From the NCBI GenBank assembly GCA_026874595.1, contig CM049317.1, forward strand, positions 37,976,401 to 38,040,400: DNA of 64,000 bases, given 5' to 3'. This stretch comes from Sipunculus nudus. Taxonomy: Eukaryota > Annelida > Sipuncula > Golfingiida > Sipunculidae. The stretch's first letter is position 1, and the number at the start of each line of letters is the position of its first letter. Shown here in pieces: positions 1 to 12,442 of the stretch. Below the pieces are notes generated by a model. The model made no database searches, had not been told where the DNA came from, and worked only from the letters and a program-made list of their open reading frames with translations. A program made the position numbers and the translations under genes.

Positions 1-2324
1 TATTGTCCCAAATATAATTTTTATTAAAAATAATAAGAGAATCATATGATTTTTTAAAATGAAATATAACTGATATGATTATTAAAATAATATTAAAGAA
101 TATATTCATGAATGCATTCATGAATACATTTTGAAAGTATTTGCACGAGTATTCACATACTTTCATTTTTACCTGAATTCCCATTCTTTATGCAAGAAAT
201 TTTATAATGGAGTACATAATCATATTCGTATTTAAATACAATTACAAAGTATTTGCACCATGTCTGGTATTTATTCAATTTTCACCAAACAATGATGTTG
301 AGAATCCAGAATATACAAAATTCACACATTTAAATAATGATCATAAGTACCTGGTTTTATGGCTTTTATTTATATTAAAAATAACTGTAAAAAATTCATT
401 TTAGACTAATTTTACATCAATGTACACACTAGACACAGTAGAATCTAGATTAATATTATCAACTGCATCTTTGTCTATCATTAATTTCCTTCATATGATC
501 CCTAATGATTAGTAATAAAAAATATGATTTACTTCTTTATCATTAAAATTGAACTGAAAAATGCCATAGGTGACTGCATGGTGTTATTTGGAATATGTGA
601 CATTCTACCCATCGATACAAGATTCTTATATCATCAGTAATTGCAAGTTAATTTCCTGTTATTATAAACTAACAAATTCCTTTTCTATTTTTCTTTAATT
701 TGTTATTAAAAACCAATAAAAATTTATTAATTTGTTGTTTATTGTTATGTTGTTGGTTAAAACTACTAGATGAGTTGGGTTGGACACCTGGATCAACTGT
801 GGCTGGCCATAAGCTGCCTGGATTCCTGTATGCCTCGCCTCAAGCGTGCAAAATTTGATGAAAGGTCAACAAGGTCAACATACAGGTGACTCAAGAGGGG
901 CTGGAGAGAGCCAAAGTCTGACAGGGTCTCATAAAAAACATTAATAAAAGCTACAATTTTTGGCCAATTTCTTTCAGCTTTCTAAACTAAAAAGCTGAAA
1001 TCCTTATGTGTGCATGATATGAAAATTATATCAACAGTGCTCATGGGAAACAAACGTGCCATGGTCACAGTTGGGCAAAATTTAAGGTACTAATTTTATA
1101 TTTATACTAATAACTTATAAAATTTGAAAAATTCAGAACTAATTTTGGGTATTCAATTGAATCTTGATTGAATAATGTGACATCCCTGACAAAAAAAAAT
1201 ATCTAGCAATGCCCTTGTTAAGGGAGTAAATATATTTCTTGATTTTTTACAAAGTGCATTAAGTTTGGGCCCATAACTTAAAACAATTACGCAATACTGA
1301 CATCATTCTGGGATGTGCATAGAGAATGAAAAATATGTATATTGTTTATGATTAAAGTCAGATCAGTGGTTTTGATATTAGGCAGTCTTGAAGTGTAACA
1401 ATGGGTTTTTAATGGAAAAATGAAGTTTTTCATTAATATCTCGAAGGTATTAAGTCCTAGTGACCAAATTCTTGGCATGGTAGGGGATTTTGGAGACATC
1501 TAACTGTATGCTGAATTTAAGGAACTTAGAGCTGAAGCTGGGGAGCTGAGCTTTTGCAAACTGCATAACACTAGCTTGATGTAAACAATATGTTACAAGG
1601 TGCTTGAAAACTTGATTAATATCTACAGTTTTTGATCAACTGGTTTCAAATTTTTGGTGTTAACAGTTGAAATGCTGACAAAAACATGCTGTGAAAATTA
1701 AATCCACAGTACGTACAGGAAAAAAACGTGCCATGGTCAAAGTTGGGCAAAATTTAAGGTACCAATTTTTTATTTTTATTAATATTTTAAAAAATTTAGA
1801 AGATTTTCATCTAATTTTGGGTATACAATTTAATTTTGATTAATTAAAGTTATATTACTGGAAAAAAGGTCCACAGCTTTAACATTTTTTGTGTTAAGTG
1901 ATCAAATATCTTTCCTTATTTTTTTCAAAATGCATTATGTTTGGGCCCAGAACTTTTTTAAATTAAATAATACAGACATAATTTCTGGCATGTACATAGG
2001 AACTATATAGAGGAATATTTATGGTAAATATGAGGAAAAACAGATGAGTGGTTTTGATATTAGGCAGTCCTAAAGTGTGAAAATAGGTTTTTAATAAAAA
2101 ATTGAGGTTTTTCCTTAATTTCTCAAAGGAACGAAGTTGCAAAGACCCAGTTTTCGGCTTGGTAGGAGATCTTTGGGACATCTAACATTATGCCGAATTT
2201 TGGATTCCTAGGTCTTACGGTTTCAAAACGTGCCACATCTACGGACGGACGGACGGACAGACGGACGGACGACGGACAATGGACCACGACTATAGCTCAG
2301 ATGACTTATAGTCAGCTGAGCTAA
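1..2324 (+). mobile_element. Helitron-like element (family A), 3' part, cut by window edge
   Basis: The segment ends in the hallmark of this family: GGACGGAC tracts, then a hairpin made from AGCTCAG and CTGAGCT arms, then CTAA. Its interior is shared with 16,530-17,760 and 23,520-25,270, for example the TTGTTTATTGTTATG and GAGTTGGGTTGGACA blocks. The family's left-end motif (CAAGNGACCCATGGG) is not seen here, so the start lies outside the window or is lost. No protein is encoded. Classing it as Helitron-like rests on the 3' hairpin plus CTAA and on insertion without target duplication at better-preserved copies. Confidence 0.6.
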
Positions 2325-4773
2325 AAATTAACAGATTTTGATCTAATTTTTGGTAAACAATTAAATTTTGATTAATTAAAGTTGTATTACTTAAAAAAAT
2401 CCCTACCTTTAACACTCTTGGTCTTAAGTGACCAAATATATTCCTGATTTTTTTACAAAGTCCATTATGTTTGGGCCCATAACTTTTTATTAAACAAGGG
2501 ACCTATGGGTCACTGTGCTCAGCTGATGTTAACCTTGAAGGTAAAAGTCTAAAATAATATCAAATGGAGATAAAGTGTAAGAGGAAGAGGTAATAAAGGC
2601 CATGGTTGGTTTATATGATTGGTTTGTATTGATGAACAAGAAATTGTTGCAAAAAATATTTTGTGACCTGACCATGTGTTTCCTAATGTTAAAACTAAAG
2701 CATGTGAGCAGTTTGTGAACAAATGATCTGTACTATTACCATGATCATTAGTTGGTTTTTCGATTAACTGTAGACATTTCAGTAGTTTACACATTTGTTC
2801 AATTGGATCTATTTTTTTGTATAATATATATTATTAAATATATATGTATTTTTTTAATGATATGTATACAGTTGAAATAGAGCTAATAAACAACATAAAA
2901 CGGGGCAAACAAAGCCTGATCTCAAATCCTGCTGAGGCAGGAAAATAATGAACAAATGTTTGTATTAAATCCTGATTTTTTTATCACATCAATTATTTTC
3001 TAATTTAAGTTTATATTTCTATACATTTCCAATTTAACATATATATCTGAATATAAAAGTTGATTCATAATTCTCAATTGCATCATCATAAATCTCAATC
3101 TTGTCAGATAACACAACATCATGCATACAAATGTTTATTTATTTTTTACCACAAAAATATATCTTTTAAATCTGCAAAACAATAAATATCTAAAAATAAT
3201 ACTTGATTTAGATTTCACAATTTTTAATTGTGTCTTTATTTATCCATAATGTGCTTCATATTTTATTATAATTTAAGCAAACTGATGGGTCCAATAATAT
3301 TTGTTAAAATCATTTAAATGAAAATTGATTTCTTTAAAAATGCTACAATACACAACATTGCATCTTTTGCATTACACCTTGAATTATTTTTTCAAGGAAA
3401 GTTTTTGCATATCCGAGTGAAAACAGCATTAGAATTAAGGAGATACAGTGAAAACAATAACAATTACTGCATAACACTTGGTGGGTTGGGTTTGCGGGGG
3501 GGGGGGGGGGGGGGTTGATTTGGGTGGTGAAATGAGAATAACTGTACACCTGTCACAGCAGGGGATCTCCCCCAGTGACTGTAACAAATCAGAAACCCTG
3601 GCATAGCTGACTTCCAGTGACCTGGAGTGGGACCCTGCATCTGTAATCAAAGCAAGTGACTACAGAAAAAAAATCAATAACTAGCTTAATTTTCAAGCTT
3701 TTATTTTCAAATTTCAGATTTAGACAAACTAAATATTTATGTTTACATGCTGTGAAAATTAAATCAATGGTGCTTACAGGAAAAAAACGTGCCATGGTCA
3801 AAGTTGGGCCAAATTTAAGGTGCTGATTTTTTTTTATGCTAATAACTTAAAAAATTTACAAAATTCAGATCTAATTTTGGGTAAACAATTGAATCTTAAT
3901 TAAACATAGTTATATACTTGAGAAAATAGACTCTAGTTTCAAAATTTTTCATGTTAAGTGAGTTATTATTTTTCCTGATTTTTTACAAAGTCCATTATGT
4001 TTGGGCCCATAACTTAAAGAATTTATATTTTACAGACTTAATTTCTGCCATGTACATAGTAACTATATAGAGGAATATTTATGGTAAATATGAAGAAAAA
4101 CAGATGAGTGGTTTTGATATTAGGCAGTCCTGAAGTGTAAAAATAGGATTTTAATAAAAAATTGAGGTTTTTCCTTAATTTCTCAAAGGAATGAAGTCGC
4201 AAAGACCCAGTTTTCGGCTTGGTAGGAGATCTTGGGGACATCTAACATTATGCTGAATTTTGGATTCCTAGGTCTTACGGTTTCAAAACGTGCCACATCT
4301 ACGGACGGACGGACGGACGGACGGACGGACGGACAGACGGACGGACGACGGACAATGGACCACGACTATAGCTCAGATGACTTATAGTCAGCTGAGCTAA
4401 TAATACTGACTTAATTTCTGGCATGTACATAGGAACTATATAGAGAAATATTTATGTTAAATATGAAGAAAACCAGATGAGTGGTTTTGATATTAGGCAG
4501 TCCTTAAGTGTAAAAATAGATTTCTAATAAAAAATTGAGGTTTTTCCTTAATATCTCGAAGGAACAAAGTCCTATTGACCCAATTTTCGGCATGGTAGGA
4601 GATTTTGGGGACATCTAACTGTATGCCGAATTTCAGATTCCTAGGTCCAACGGTGTCAAAACGTGCCAGTCTTACGGACGGACATCTAGACAGACAGACG
4701 GACAGACAGACGGACGGACGACGGACAATGGACCACGACTATAGCTCAGATGACTTATAGTCAGCTGAGCTAA
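2325..4773 (+). mobile_element. Outer family-A element, split by an inner copy
   Basis: Bases 2,325-2,494 and 4,401-4,773 join to give sequence paralogous to 27,740-28,280. The segment ends in the family hairpin followed by CTAA. The interruption at 2,495-4,400 is a complete inner family-A element. The left end of the outer copy is not visible because another family-A end (2,324) abuts it. It appears non-coding. Confidence 0.6.
2495..4400 (+). mobile_element. Complete nested family-A element (1.9 kb)
   Basis: The left end is CAAGGGACCTATGGGTCA followed by GCTCAGCTG, and the right end is CAGCTGAGCTAA. The flanks are ATTAAA and TAATACTGAC. The paralog near 27,907 reads ATTAAACAATACTGAC, which is the same length as the joined flanks with one mismatch, so the insertion is precise with no target duplication. 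The interior carries a 19-base poly-G run (3,496-3,514) and a GGACGGAC tract. No transposase or helicase coding sequence is present, so this is a non-autonomous copy. Confidence 0.75.
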
Positions 4774-4938
4774 AAAACCACAGTGATACAACCACAATGA
4801 TACAAACCACAGTGATACAAACCACACTGATACAAACCACAGTGATAAAAAACAAAATTATAAAAACCACAATGATACAAACCACAATGGTACAAACAAC
4901 AATGATAAAAACCACAGTGATACAAACCACAATGATAA
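4774..4938 (+). repeat. 15-bp minisatellite (ACAAACCACAATGAT), left part
   Basis: About ten imperfect tandem units of ACAAACCACAATGAT follow directly after a family-A end. The unit length is a multiple of three, so the array is open in several frames on both strands, and those reading frames should not be read as genes. The same array, longer and uninterrupted, lies at 33,870-34,690. Confidence 0.9.
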
Positions 4939-7298
4939 CAAGTGACCCATGGGTCATGACGCTCAGCTGCCAAGCATGACCTGTGACATCATGGACTGAG
5001 ATTCACAACTTCCAGAACCAATTTGCCAATTTGTTGAAAATTTTCTATGACAACAGAAATATATATCACCTATGTCTGGTTAAAACACAGTGAATTGATG
5101 GTCTGAGGAAAATGCATGATTGTTAAGCTATTAGGAACTATTCCAACAGCTTGCTTGAAATCTGTCAGTCTCAAAAGGAACACCACAAAGGGCAAATATA
5201 AGATCAAAATATATAGCAAAAATCAAGTAAAGAACATGCAAGAATTATTGAGAAACAGGTGCTTCTGTATGAATTTTTATTCAATACAAGCCAACTGTAC
5301 TGCACTTTTATCAATGATGGTAATATTTATTCAGAAATATTTGACCCAATCCTTTACAAGATTACATAAATATACAACCAACTGCATTCACTTTAACTGT
5401 TCTTGAGATAATATGATCAAAAGGAATTAAAAGATGGTTGCCTGGTGGCCATATTGGACTTCTGACAAGTCTGAAATAAGACAACAAACATTCTCTAAAT
5501 CGGACCAAACATTAAAGAAAAATTACTGAAACTGCACTGAAGAAAGAATTTCTAAGGTGGCTAACTGGCAGACATAATGGATTTCTGACAAGTATGACAT
5601 TTGATATCCCACATTCTCCAATAAGAGACCAAACTTGGGGCAAATTATCCAGTAATAAATGCCCAAAATAATTCAAAAGGCATGTCCAGGCCCTCATATC
5701 AGATTTATAGATATGCAATTGTAAAAAGTGTAAGTCCAATATTTTTTATTATCACTCTGCTTTTCAATGGGGTCAGCAGGGTAGGTAAACTGCCAAACCT
5801 GCAAGAAAAGAAATGCAGAAAGCATGACTAAGAGTCTTGAAATAAAACAAAAAGCCATCCTAAATCAAGGTACACATCCACATATTATGAGAACAAACAC
5901 TTGCTTTTATATGTGGTTATATATATTAAAATATTCAGATATCTAGGAAACTAAGTTTATTGCTAGGATTCCATAAAATAAACTGCAAAATGTTCCAATC
6001 ATCTTATAAATCAGTAGCTAAACCTTAATACTATACTCTCATAGTCTTAATGCCTGGCTGAAGCATTCTGACAACAGTGTTTTTGTTATGAAGTAACGAG
6101 GTACTTATCACTGAGCCTTATCACTTAATAGGCTGATACAAAAGGGAGTCATATGTCACCAGTGTCACTCACAATTACAGCCACACAGGCAGATGTACCA
6201 GCTGGAGTGGGATGGTTATATATACAAGAAAAATAGAGACGGCCTTTTGCCCATATATCAACTGGATTCTTTCTAAATGATGGGTAACTACTGACCACAT
6301 AAATCTGGTGTAATTACTTGGCAACCAATGGGTGAATAACTTTGACCTGCAACCTTTAACCTGCTGACCACCTGACCCCAAAATCAATAAGTTATTTATT
6401 CAAGCAAAAAGGCCCATAAATATGAAGTTTGAGTCAAACTGAGTGATGCATAGATGTGGCTTATGTGAAAGACTGAAGGTTTGGGTTGAACAGTTACACT
6501 TGAAATATGCTCACAAGCATTTAGAACAATTAAATATTGTGACCTTGACCTTTGACTTTTTGACCTCAACATCAATAGGCTTCTTCCCTTATTGGTAGGT
6601 AAGCCATATATGACAGATGGAAGGTACAGATTGAAAAGATTGCCTGAAAATGACTCCACGCAAGAAGTGGGTGCTGTGAACTTGACCTTTGACCTCAAAA
6701 TCAACAGGTCTTTTCCCCTGTTGGCAGAGAAGAGATATCAGTGCTGGAAGGTTTGGAATGAAAAGTCTAGCTTGAAATGTGTCCACTACCTTTTCAAAGA
6801 AGTGGATCCTGTGACCCTGACCTTTGACCTTGTGACCTCAAAATCTATAGGATTCTTCTCCAACTTAGTAGGTGAGCTATATGTGAAAGATCAAAGAATT
6901 GGGATGAAAGGGTTGGCTTAAAATGCATCCACAGGCTTTTCAATGAAGAGGCTCCTGTGACCTTGACCTTTGACCTTTTGACCTCAAAAAAATTATGGTT
7001 CTTCCCCTGTTGGTAGGTGAGCTGTATGTGAAAGATGGAAGGTTTGGGATGAAAATTTTGTCTCAAAGAGTTATTTCAGGGGGTGCAAACACACCCCATA
7101 ACTTAGAGAATATAGGTCGCAGTGACCTAATTTCAGGTTTGCAAGGAGATCTTTTTATAACCTCTAAGACTGCATAGGGTTCATGGCCCTAGCCCCTACG
7201 GTTACAATTTGTGCCCTGCTAAAGGACAGACAGACGGAAGGACGACGGACAAAGACCCATGGCTATAGCCCAGCATGACTGAAAGTCAGCTGAGCTAA
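4939..7298 (+). mobile_element. Complete family-A element with nuclear-receptor-like repeats (2.36 kb)
   Basis: It begins CAAGTGACCCATGGGTCATG with GCTCAGCTG just inside, and ends CAGCTGAGCTAA. The flanking bases join as GATAAAAATCAG, and the paralog at 34,688 reads GATGAAAATCAG at equal length. That locus is therefore the empty site. A near-identical copy lies at 18,930-21,007. The interior has about 140-bp repeats with TGACCTTTGACCT, and just before the end a GGACAGACAGACGG tract. It is non-coding. Confidence 0.85.
6540..6990 (+). repeat. Tandem ~140-bp units carrying TGACCTTTGACCT
   Basis: Four diverged units each contain GTGACCTTGACCTTTGACCT or a close variant, followed by a conserved block such as GGTAGGTGAGCTATATGTGAAAGA. 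TGACCTTTGACCT is the reverse complement of AGGTCAAAGGTCA, the DR1 arrangement bound by several nuclear receptors (RXR heterodimers, HNF4, COUP-TF). Whether any receptor binds here is not shown by the sequence. Confidence 0.7.
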
Positions 7299-7518
7299 AA
7301 ATCAGAATGATTGTAACTGATCTGTCAGACCACAATGATACAGTGCTATCAGAAGGCCATAACAGTTTATCAACTGAACAGTGATGTCTGTTACCTGATC
7401 TTAAGGAATAATTGCCCCTGTAAAACAATTAAACCTGTCTGGTTGCCATGCCTTTCCACATGAAATGGTAAAACAGATAGTTACTGATATTTCATTTAGT
7501 GTTGGAGCATATTCAACC
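7299..7518 (+). repeat. Paralogous flank of the minisatellite locus
   Basis: This 220-bp stretch matches 34,690-34,916 closely (AATGATTGTAACTGATCTG and onward) and diverges at the poly-T of the next LINE remnant. With 4,774-4,938 it forms one duplicated locus split by the 4,939-7,298 element. Confidence 0.8.
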
Positions 7519-7521
7519 CAT

Positions 7522-8140
7522 CTTTTTTTTTATTGAACGAAACACAAACATACATAAATACACATATATGCACAGACATGTTACAAAAACAGACTAAACA
7601 ATGTCAAAACATTCAAGTCACATTAGACACGGAACAATGTGCAAATCCAAACCATTGTTTGGATACATCCATGGCTGACAATATTTATACTTACAGAAGG
7701 CAAATGCTTGATATTAAATATAATGTTCATGTAAAGGAAACGATTTTACAATTCTCTTATTTTAACTTCTCTATCAATTCTTTCCATTTTTTCTCATGGG
7801 TGGTTATATTACCCTGTCTTCTAGCAATATTATCCTCAATACTGTAGCATTCTTTTACATACAGAATAAAGTTGTAAAATTCAGGCAAGCTGTTCAGGCA
7901 TTAACATCTATAAATGAATCTTTTACCTAACAATAATAATGTGTCAATTAATGGATCATTTGTCATATTCAATATAATACTTGCTTCTGTAAACTTATCA
8001 TTGCAGATAGCTATTTATTGCTCTATCAACCATTTTTTTAACTGTGAAATAAATCTCTGTACATTACTACAATAATAAAATTAATGAATATGTTTCTTTT
8101 TCCTCTGCACAGAAAAAGCATAATATGGAATATTGCCAAT
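7522..8140 (-). pseudogene. LINE ORF2 3' tail remnant (L1/Tx1-type)
   Basis: Read on the minus strand, this encodes the typical end of an L1/Tx1-type ORF2: a leucine-rich LLLLGKRFIYRC segment, then YVKECYSIEDNIA and KKWKELIEKLK before a stop at 7,757-7,759. A poly-T at about 7,524-7,534 is the poly(A) tail on the minus strand. One in-frame stop follows the FIYRC codons. Upstream RT and endonuclease parts are absent, so this is a heavily 5'-truncated copy. It lies directly against the minisatellite locus. Confidence 0.7.
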
Positions 8141-9085
8141 GCACTCTCTCATGTACATAGATGAGAAAAACCACTGACTGGCACAGCCAGATGTCCATTT
8201 ATGCAGGCAAGTGTGATTCAGCCAGATGATCATTAGCACTGTCTTATCTGACCATCCCCACTATATCAGTTAATAAACGCTGCTGACTCTGTCTATTTTA
8301 TGTGGTCATTTAACAACTATGAAGCTGCAATTGATTGTTGGTATGCTGCAAGGAAGATAAAAGGAAACTTGCAAAACCTAAGGTTTATCTGTTAATGAAA
8401 GACAATGTGTAGCTTTACCCTGAATTATTATGCGAGTCCCTTGATACAAGATTACGTTCTAATGCAGTATGTTATTTCTAAGCTTTTTCACGTTCATGCT
8501 ATACCATATTAGATTAAGCTTAACAATAGACAATTAAGGCAAGGCCATATTAAATTTCATGATAATTTGTAATGAAAAGCGCTTTGCTCAGTGCACAAGT
8601 AGCTGTATTGAATGAAGGACTGGCTCACCGCCAGGGGCGCTAGTTGTTTGCCTGCAATTTTTGAGGCAGGCAGGCATATTTTACCTCCACGCACAAGAGT
8701 TTAGGTATTAATGATATCCCGTATTCCCTTTCAACTTTACCCGATTTCAGTAAGAATGGATTAAGTAGTATAATTCCATGTAATAATCTATACTGAAACA
8801 TTCTTTGATCTTCTGATGGTGAAATTTTTTTAATGTTTTTAAATGCCTCATAAACAGCACTTTACATATTCAGCTGTAACTCAGCACACCATCTGTCTAT
8901 TGCCTGTAGAGGTTCTGTGCATTTATTTTCCACCAATTCCTCATAAATATTTTTTTGTTGACATCCCTTTTTCAACTAGAATACAGGTAGTCAACAAGCG
9001 ACTGTGTGTATCCACCAAAATCAGAGTAGGACGGTTGAAGTAAGGCATGTATTGAGTGGCAAGGGGAAATAGAGTTACATGTGTT
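8141..9085. other. No recognisable gene or repeat
   Basis: AT-rich sequence. The short open frames look random. One small CCAGGGGCGCTAG block near 8,632 and a GGCAGGCAGGC tract are visible but not assignable. Confidence 0.5.
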
Positions 9086-9090
9086 ACATA

Positions 9091-10134
9091 TTAGAATAGA
9101 TTTCTGCCACGTAAACATGATTGTAGGTGGCGCCACCTGTTATTTGAACAAGAAACTATCCAAGATGTATACACATGCAAAATTTCAAGTGGAAAAGTCA
9201 AACCATGAGTGATTTTATCCCACAGCAGACAAACAGATGGAAGCTGTGTGAAAATGGCTGCAGGTGGCACCATCATTTTTTGGTGTATGTTATAAAGCTA
9301 TCCAAGGGCTACATTTGTGTAAAAAATTCTTCCTGATTGGTCTAATGAGTCTTGAGATATATGCATGGATGTCTACAGTGTGAACATCAATTTAGGTGGC
9401 GCCACCTGTCATAAAATCAAGAAAGCAATGCAGGATGTATACATATGCAAAATTTCAAGAGGAAAAGTCAAACCACTGAAGAGATAAGAGTGATTTTAAC
9501 CCAAGGCCAACAAACAGATGGAAGCTGTGCAACAATGGCTGCAGGTGGCGCCACCATTTTTGTGTATGTTATAAAGCAATCCAAGGGCTATATTTGTTTA
9601 GAATCGTTTCCTGATTGGTCAAATGGTTCCTGAGATATGAGCTTGGATGTCTGCAGCATGAATGTGAATGAAGGTGGCGCCACCTGTCATAAAATCAAGA
9701 AAGCTATCAAGGATGTATATGCATGCCGAATTTCAGGTAAATTAGTCAAACAACTGCAGAGATATGAGTGATTTTAACCCAAGGCAGATGAACCAATGGA
9801 CACTGTGCAAACATGGTTGCAGGTGGCGCCACCATTTTTTGTGTATTTTATAAAGCTATCCAAGGGCTACATTTGAACAAATTTTTTTCCTGATCGGTCA
9901 AATGGTTCCTGAGATATGTGGGTATATGTGTGGAAACAGACGCACAAACAGACGCTGGGCAGAGAGGAAAAGTCAGAGGTCAAAGCCAATTGGTGACCCG
10001 ATAATTGGTGTAAGTTTCAGAAAAATCCGTCCAGTTCTCTCAGAGGAGTTCTCCGGAAAAGAGCACGGCGGCAGCTGCCGTGGGGGAACCAGGTCAAAAA
10101 CATAGTATCCGCAAAATTTCGTTTTGGCGGATAC
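9091..10134 (+). repeat. ~280-bp tandem array with GGTGGCGCCACC palindromes
   Basis: The 12-bp palindrome GGTGGCGCCACC, or a near match, recurs at 9,126, 9,263, 9,395, 9,544, 9,673 and 9,822. This gives a repeating unit of about 280 bp with two palindromes each. The conserved blocks between them include AAAATCAAGAAAGC and GGTCAAATGGTTCCTGAGATA. The array ends in a GTATCCGC/GCGGATAC hairpin (10,105-10,134), suggesting it is the body of a non-autonomous mobile element. It is non-coding. Confidence 0.75.
10105..10134 (+). other. Terminal-type hairpin GTATCCGC...GCGGATAC
   Basis: The stem is GTATCCGC with AAAA paired to TTTT and closing GGCGGATAC, followed by AATAAT. It resembles the hairpin at 12,418-12,442 (GTATCCC...GGGGATAC followed by AAT) and probably marks the 3' end of a second non-autonomous family (family B). 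Confidence 0.55.
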
Positions 10135-10347
10135 AATAATAATATCTCTTTTGTCCTGAAAATTTTCAGCTGGTGAAGCATCACTTTTTTCCAGCTTTGA
10201 GGAACAGCATCAGTAATACTCATATACTGCAAGTATTTTATATCTTTTTCTTAGATTTTAGATCTGCCCTAGTTATAAAGGTTGACCTTTCCGAGTTTAT
10301 TTCCAAGATATCATATATTTTAACTAGACATTTCTTGCGGTGCCAGA

Positions 10348-12442
10348 GTATCCCCAGACGTAGTACGCTCCCCCCCCCCCTTTAAGAATAGGCCCCCATT
10401 TTTAGCAGTATATACTGACACTTTGCAAGCAATTATTGTTTCTTCCATCTATCAATCCACAATCTTTTTGAAGATGTTGCTCCTGTGACCTTGACCTTTT
10501 GGCACATCACAAGGCTATCCAAGATCTTCTGTCACCTTGATTTTGGGACCAATCCATGCAAACGATCTTGAGATATTAAAGGGTTTGTGTAATTTTCAGC
10601 AGAAATGGACCTATTCAAGGTCAAGGTCACTCTCTTAGCAAAGGTCATGACCCCATTATAAATAAGGTTCGTCCTCTTACCTATATCTATACATATGGAA
10701 AGTTTGATAAAGATCCGTGAAATTTTTTTGAGTTATCTTGCTCACAAGATTTTTCTGTGGCAGGACATTCATGAAACCAAAGTATCCCGACCTCACAATT
10801 GACAGGCGTCTTCCTCTATTGGCAGGGGAACTGTATGTGCAAGATGAAATGTCTGAGATGAAATGTTTGGCTGAAAATGCATCCACAATCTTTTTAAAGA
10901 TGTGTACTGTGACCTTTGACCTCATGACCCCAAAATCAATTCCAGTCTTGCTTTTCCAATGGGACATATACAAGTCAAGTTTGAAATCCATACATCAATA
11001 AAAGCAGGAATTATCATCGAGAAAATAATTTTTGGACAGATGGCTCCTGTGACCTTCACCTTTGACCTTGTGACCTCAAAATTGATAGGGGTCTTCCACT
11101 CTTGCCACGTGAACTATATGTGCAAGATGAAATGTCTGAGATGAATTGTTTGGCTGAAAATGCATCTACAATCTTTTTAAAGATGTGTCCATTGACCTTG
11201 ACCTTTGACCTCATGACCCCAAAATCATTTTGAGTCTTGCTTTTCCAATGGGTCATATACAAGTCAAGTTTGAAATCCATACATCAATAAAAGCAGGAAT
11301 TATCATCGAGAAAATAATTTTTGGACAGATGGCTCATGTCACCTTCACCTTTGACCTTGTGACCCCAAAATTGATAGGGGTCTTCCTCTATTGGCAAATG
11401 AACTATATGTGCAAGATAAAAGGTCTGAGATGAAATGTTTGGGTGAAAATGCATCCACAATCTTTTTAAAGATGTGTCCATTGACCTCAACCTTTGACCT
11501 CATGACCCAAAAATCAATTGGAGTCTTCCTTTTTCAATGGGACATATATAAGTCAAGTTTGAAATCAATACATCAATAAAAGCAGGAATTATCATCCAGA
11601 AACTAATTTTTGACAGATAGCTCCTGTGACCTTGACCTTTGACCTTGTGACCCCAAAATTGATATGGATCATCCACTATTGGCATGTGAGCAAAATATTC
11701 AAGATGGAAGACCTCGGATGAAAGTTTGGCTTAAAATGCATCCACAGTATCTTTTAAGATGTGAATCCAGTGACCTTGACCTTTGACCTCATGACCCTAG
11801 AACCTATAGGGTTCTTACTTTAGTGGTGGGCCATATATAAGTCACGTTTGAAATCCACATGGCTATCAACACTCATAAGAGGTGTGTGATTTTCACCAAA
11901 TATGGACACATTAAAGGTCAAGGCCACTCTCATGGTAAAGGTCATGACCCAAATGTAAATAGACCTCATCCCATAACCCATCTCTCTTCATGTGCATAAT
12001 ATGAAAGAAATCTGTCCATTAGTTTTTGACTTATAATGCTTACAGTACTGTCAAGTGGCAATTATGGGGGTATTAAAAGGCGTAAAAACAAGAAAAGTAT
12101 AACAGGTGGCGCCAACAGTGTCCGGTATATCACAAGGCCATCCAAGATCTTCGGTCACCTTGATTTTTGGACCAGTCCATGCAAGCTTATTTGAGATATT
12201 TAAGAATTTGTGTTATTTTCAGCAAAAATGGACCTATTCAAGGTCAAGGTCACTCTCCTAGCATAGGTCATGACCCCATTTTAAATAGGCTTCTTCCCCT
12301 TACCTATATCTATACAAATGTAAAGTTTGAAAAAGATCAGTGAAATATTTTTTGAGTTCAGCTCGCAAGGTTTTTCTGCGGCGGCAGCGGCGGCGGCAGG
12401 ACCGTCGTGAAACCATAGTATCCCGACTTTGTCTGGGGATAC
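10348..12442 (+). mobile_element. Family-B element with DR1-type arrays
   Basis: The left end carries GTATCCCCAGAC (10,348-10,359). The right end is a hairpin finishing in GTCTGGGGATAC (12,431-12,442), so the ends are inverted. Between them are about six units of 140-145 bp, each with GTGACCTTGACCTTTGACCT or a variant, plus one GGTGGCGCCAAC block at 12,105. The interior modules are shared with family-A copies although the ends differ. No coding sequence is seen. Confidence 0.6.
10880..11790 (+). repeat. Six-unit DR1-bearing tandem array
   Basis: Units recur near 10,909, 11,049, 11,193, 11,339, 11,481, 11,627 and 11,771 with the core CCTTTGACCT followed by TGTGACCYC or CATGACCCC. Adjacent units alternate between two forms, so the true period is probably a dimer of about 290 bp. 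Confidence 0.75.

Noticed and set aside
4939-7298. Family-A elements as cut-and-paste MITEs with terminal inverted repeats
   Set aside because: Only a short GCTCAGCTG word is inverted between the ends, and empty-site comparisons show no target duplication. A Helitron-like mechanism fits better, though it is not proven.
9091-10134. Regularly spaced palindromes suggesting a CRISPR-like array
   Set aside because: Units are ~280 bp, the intervals are themselves repeated rather than unique spacers, and the context is an animal genome.
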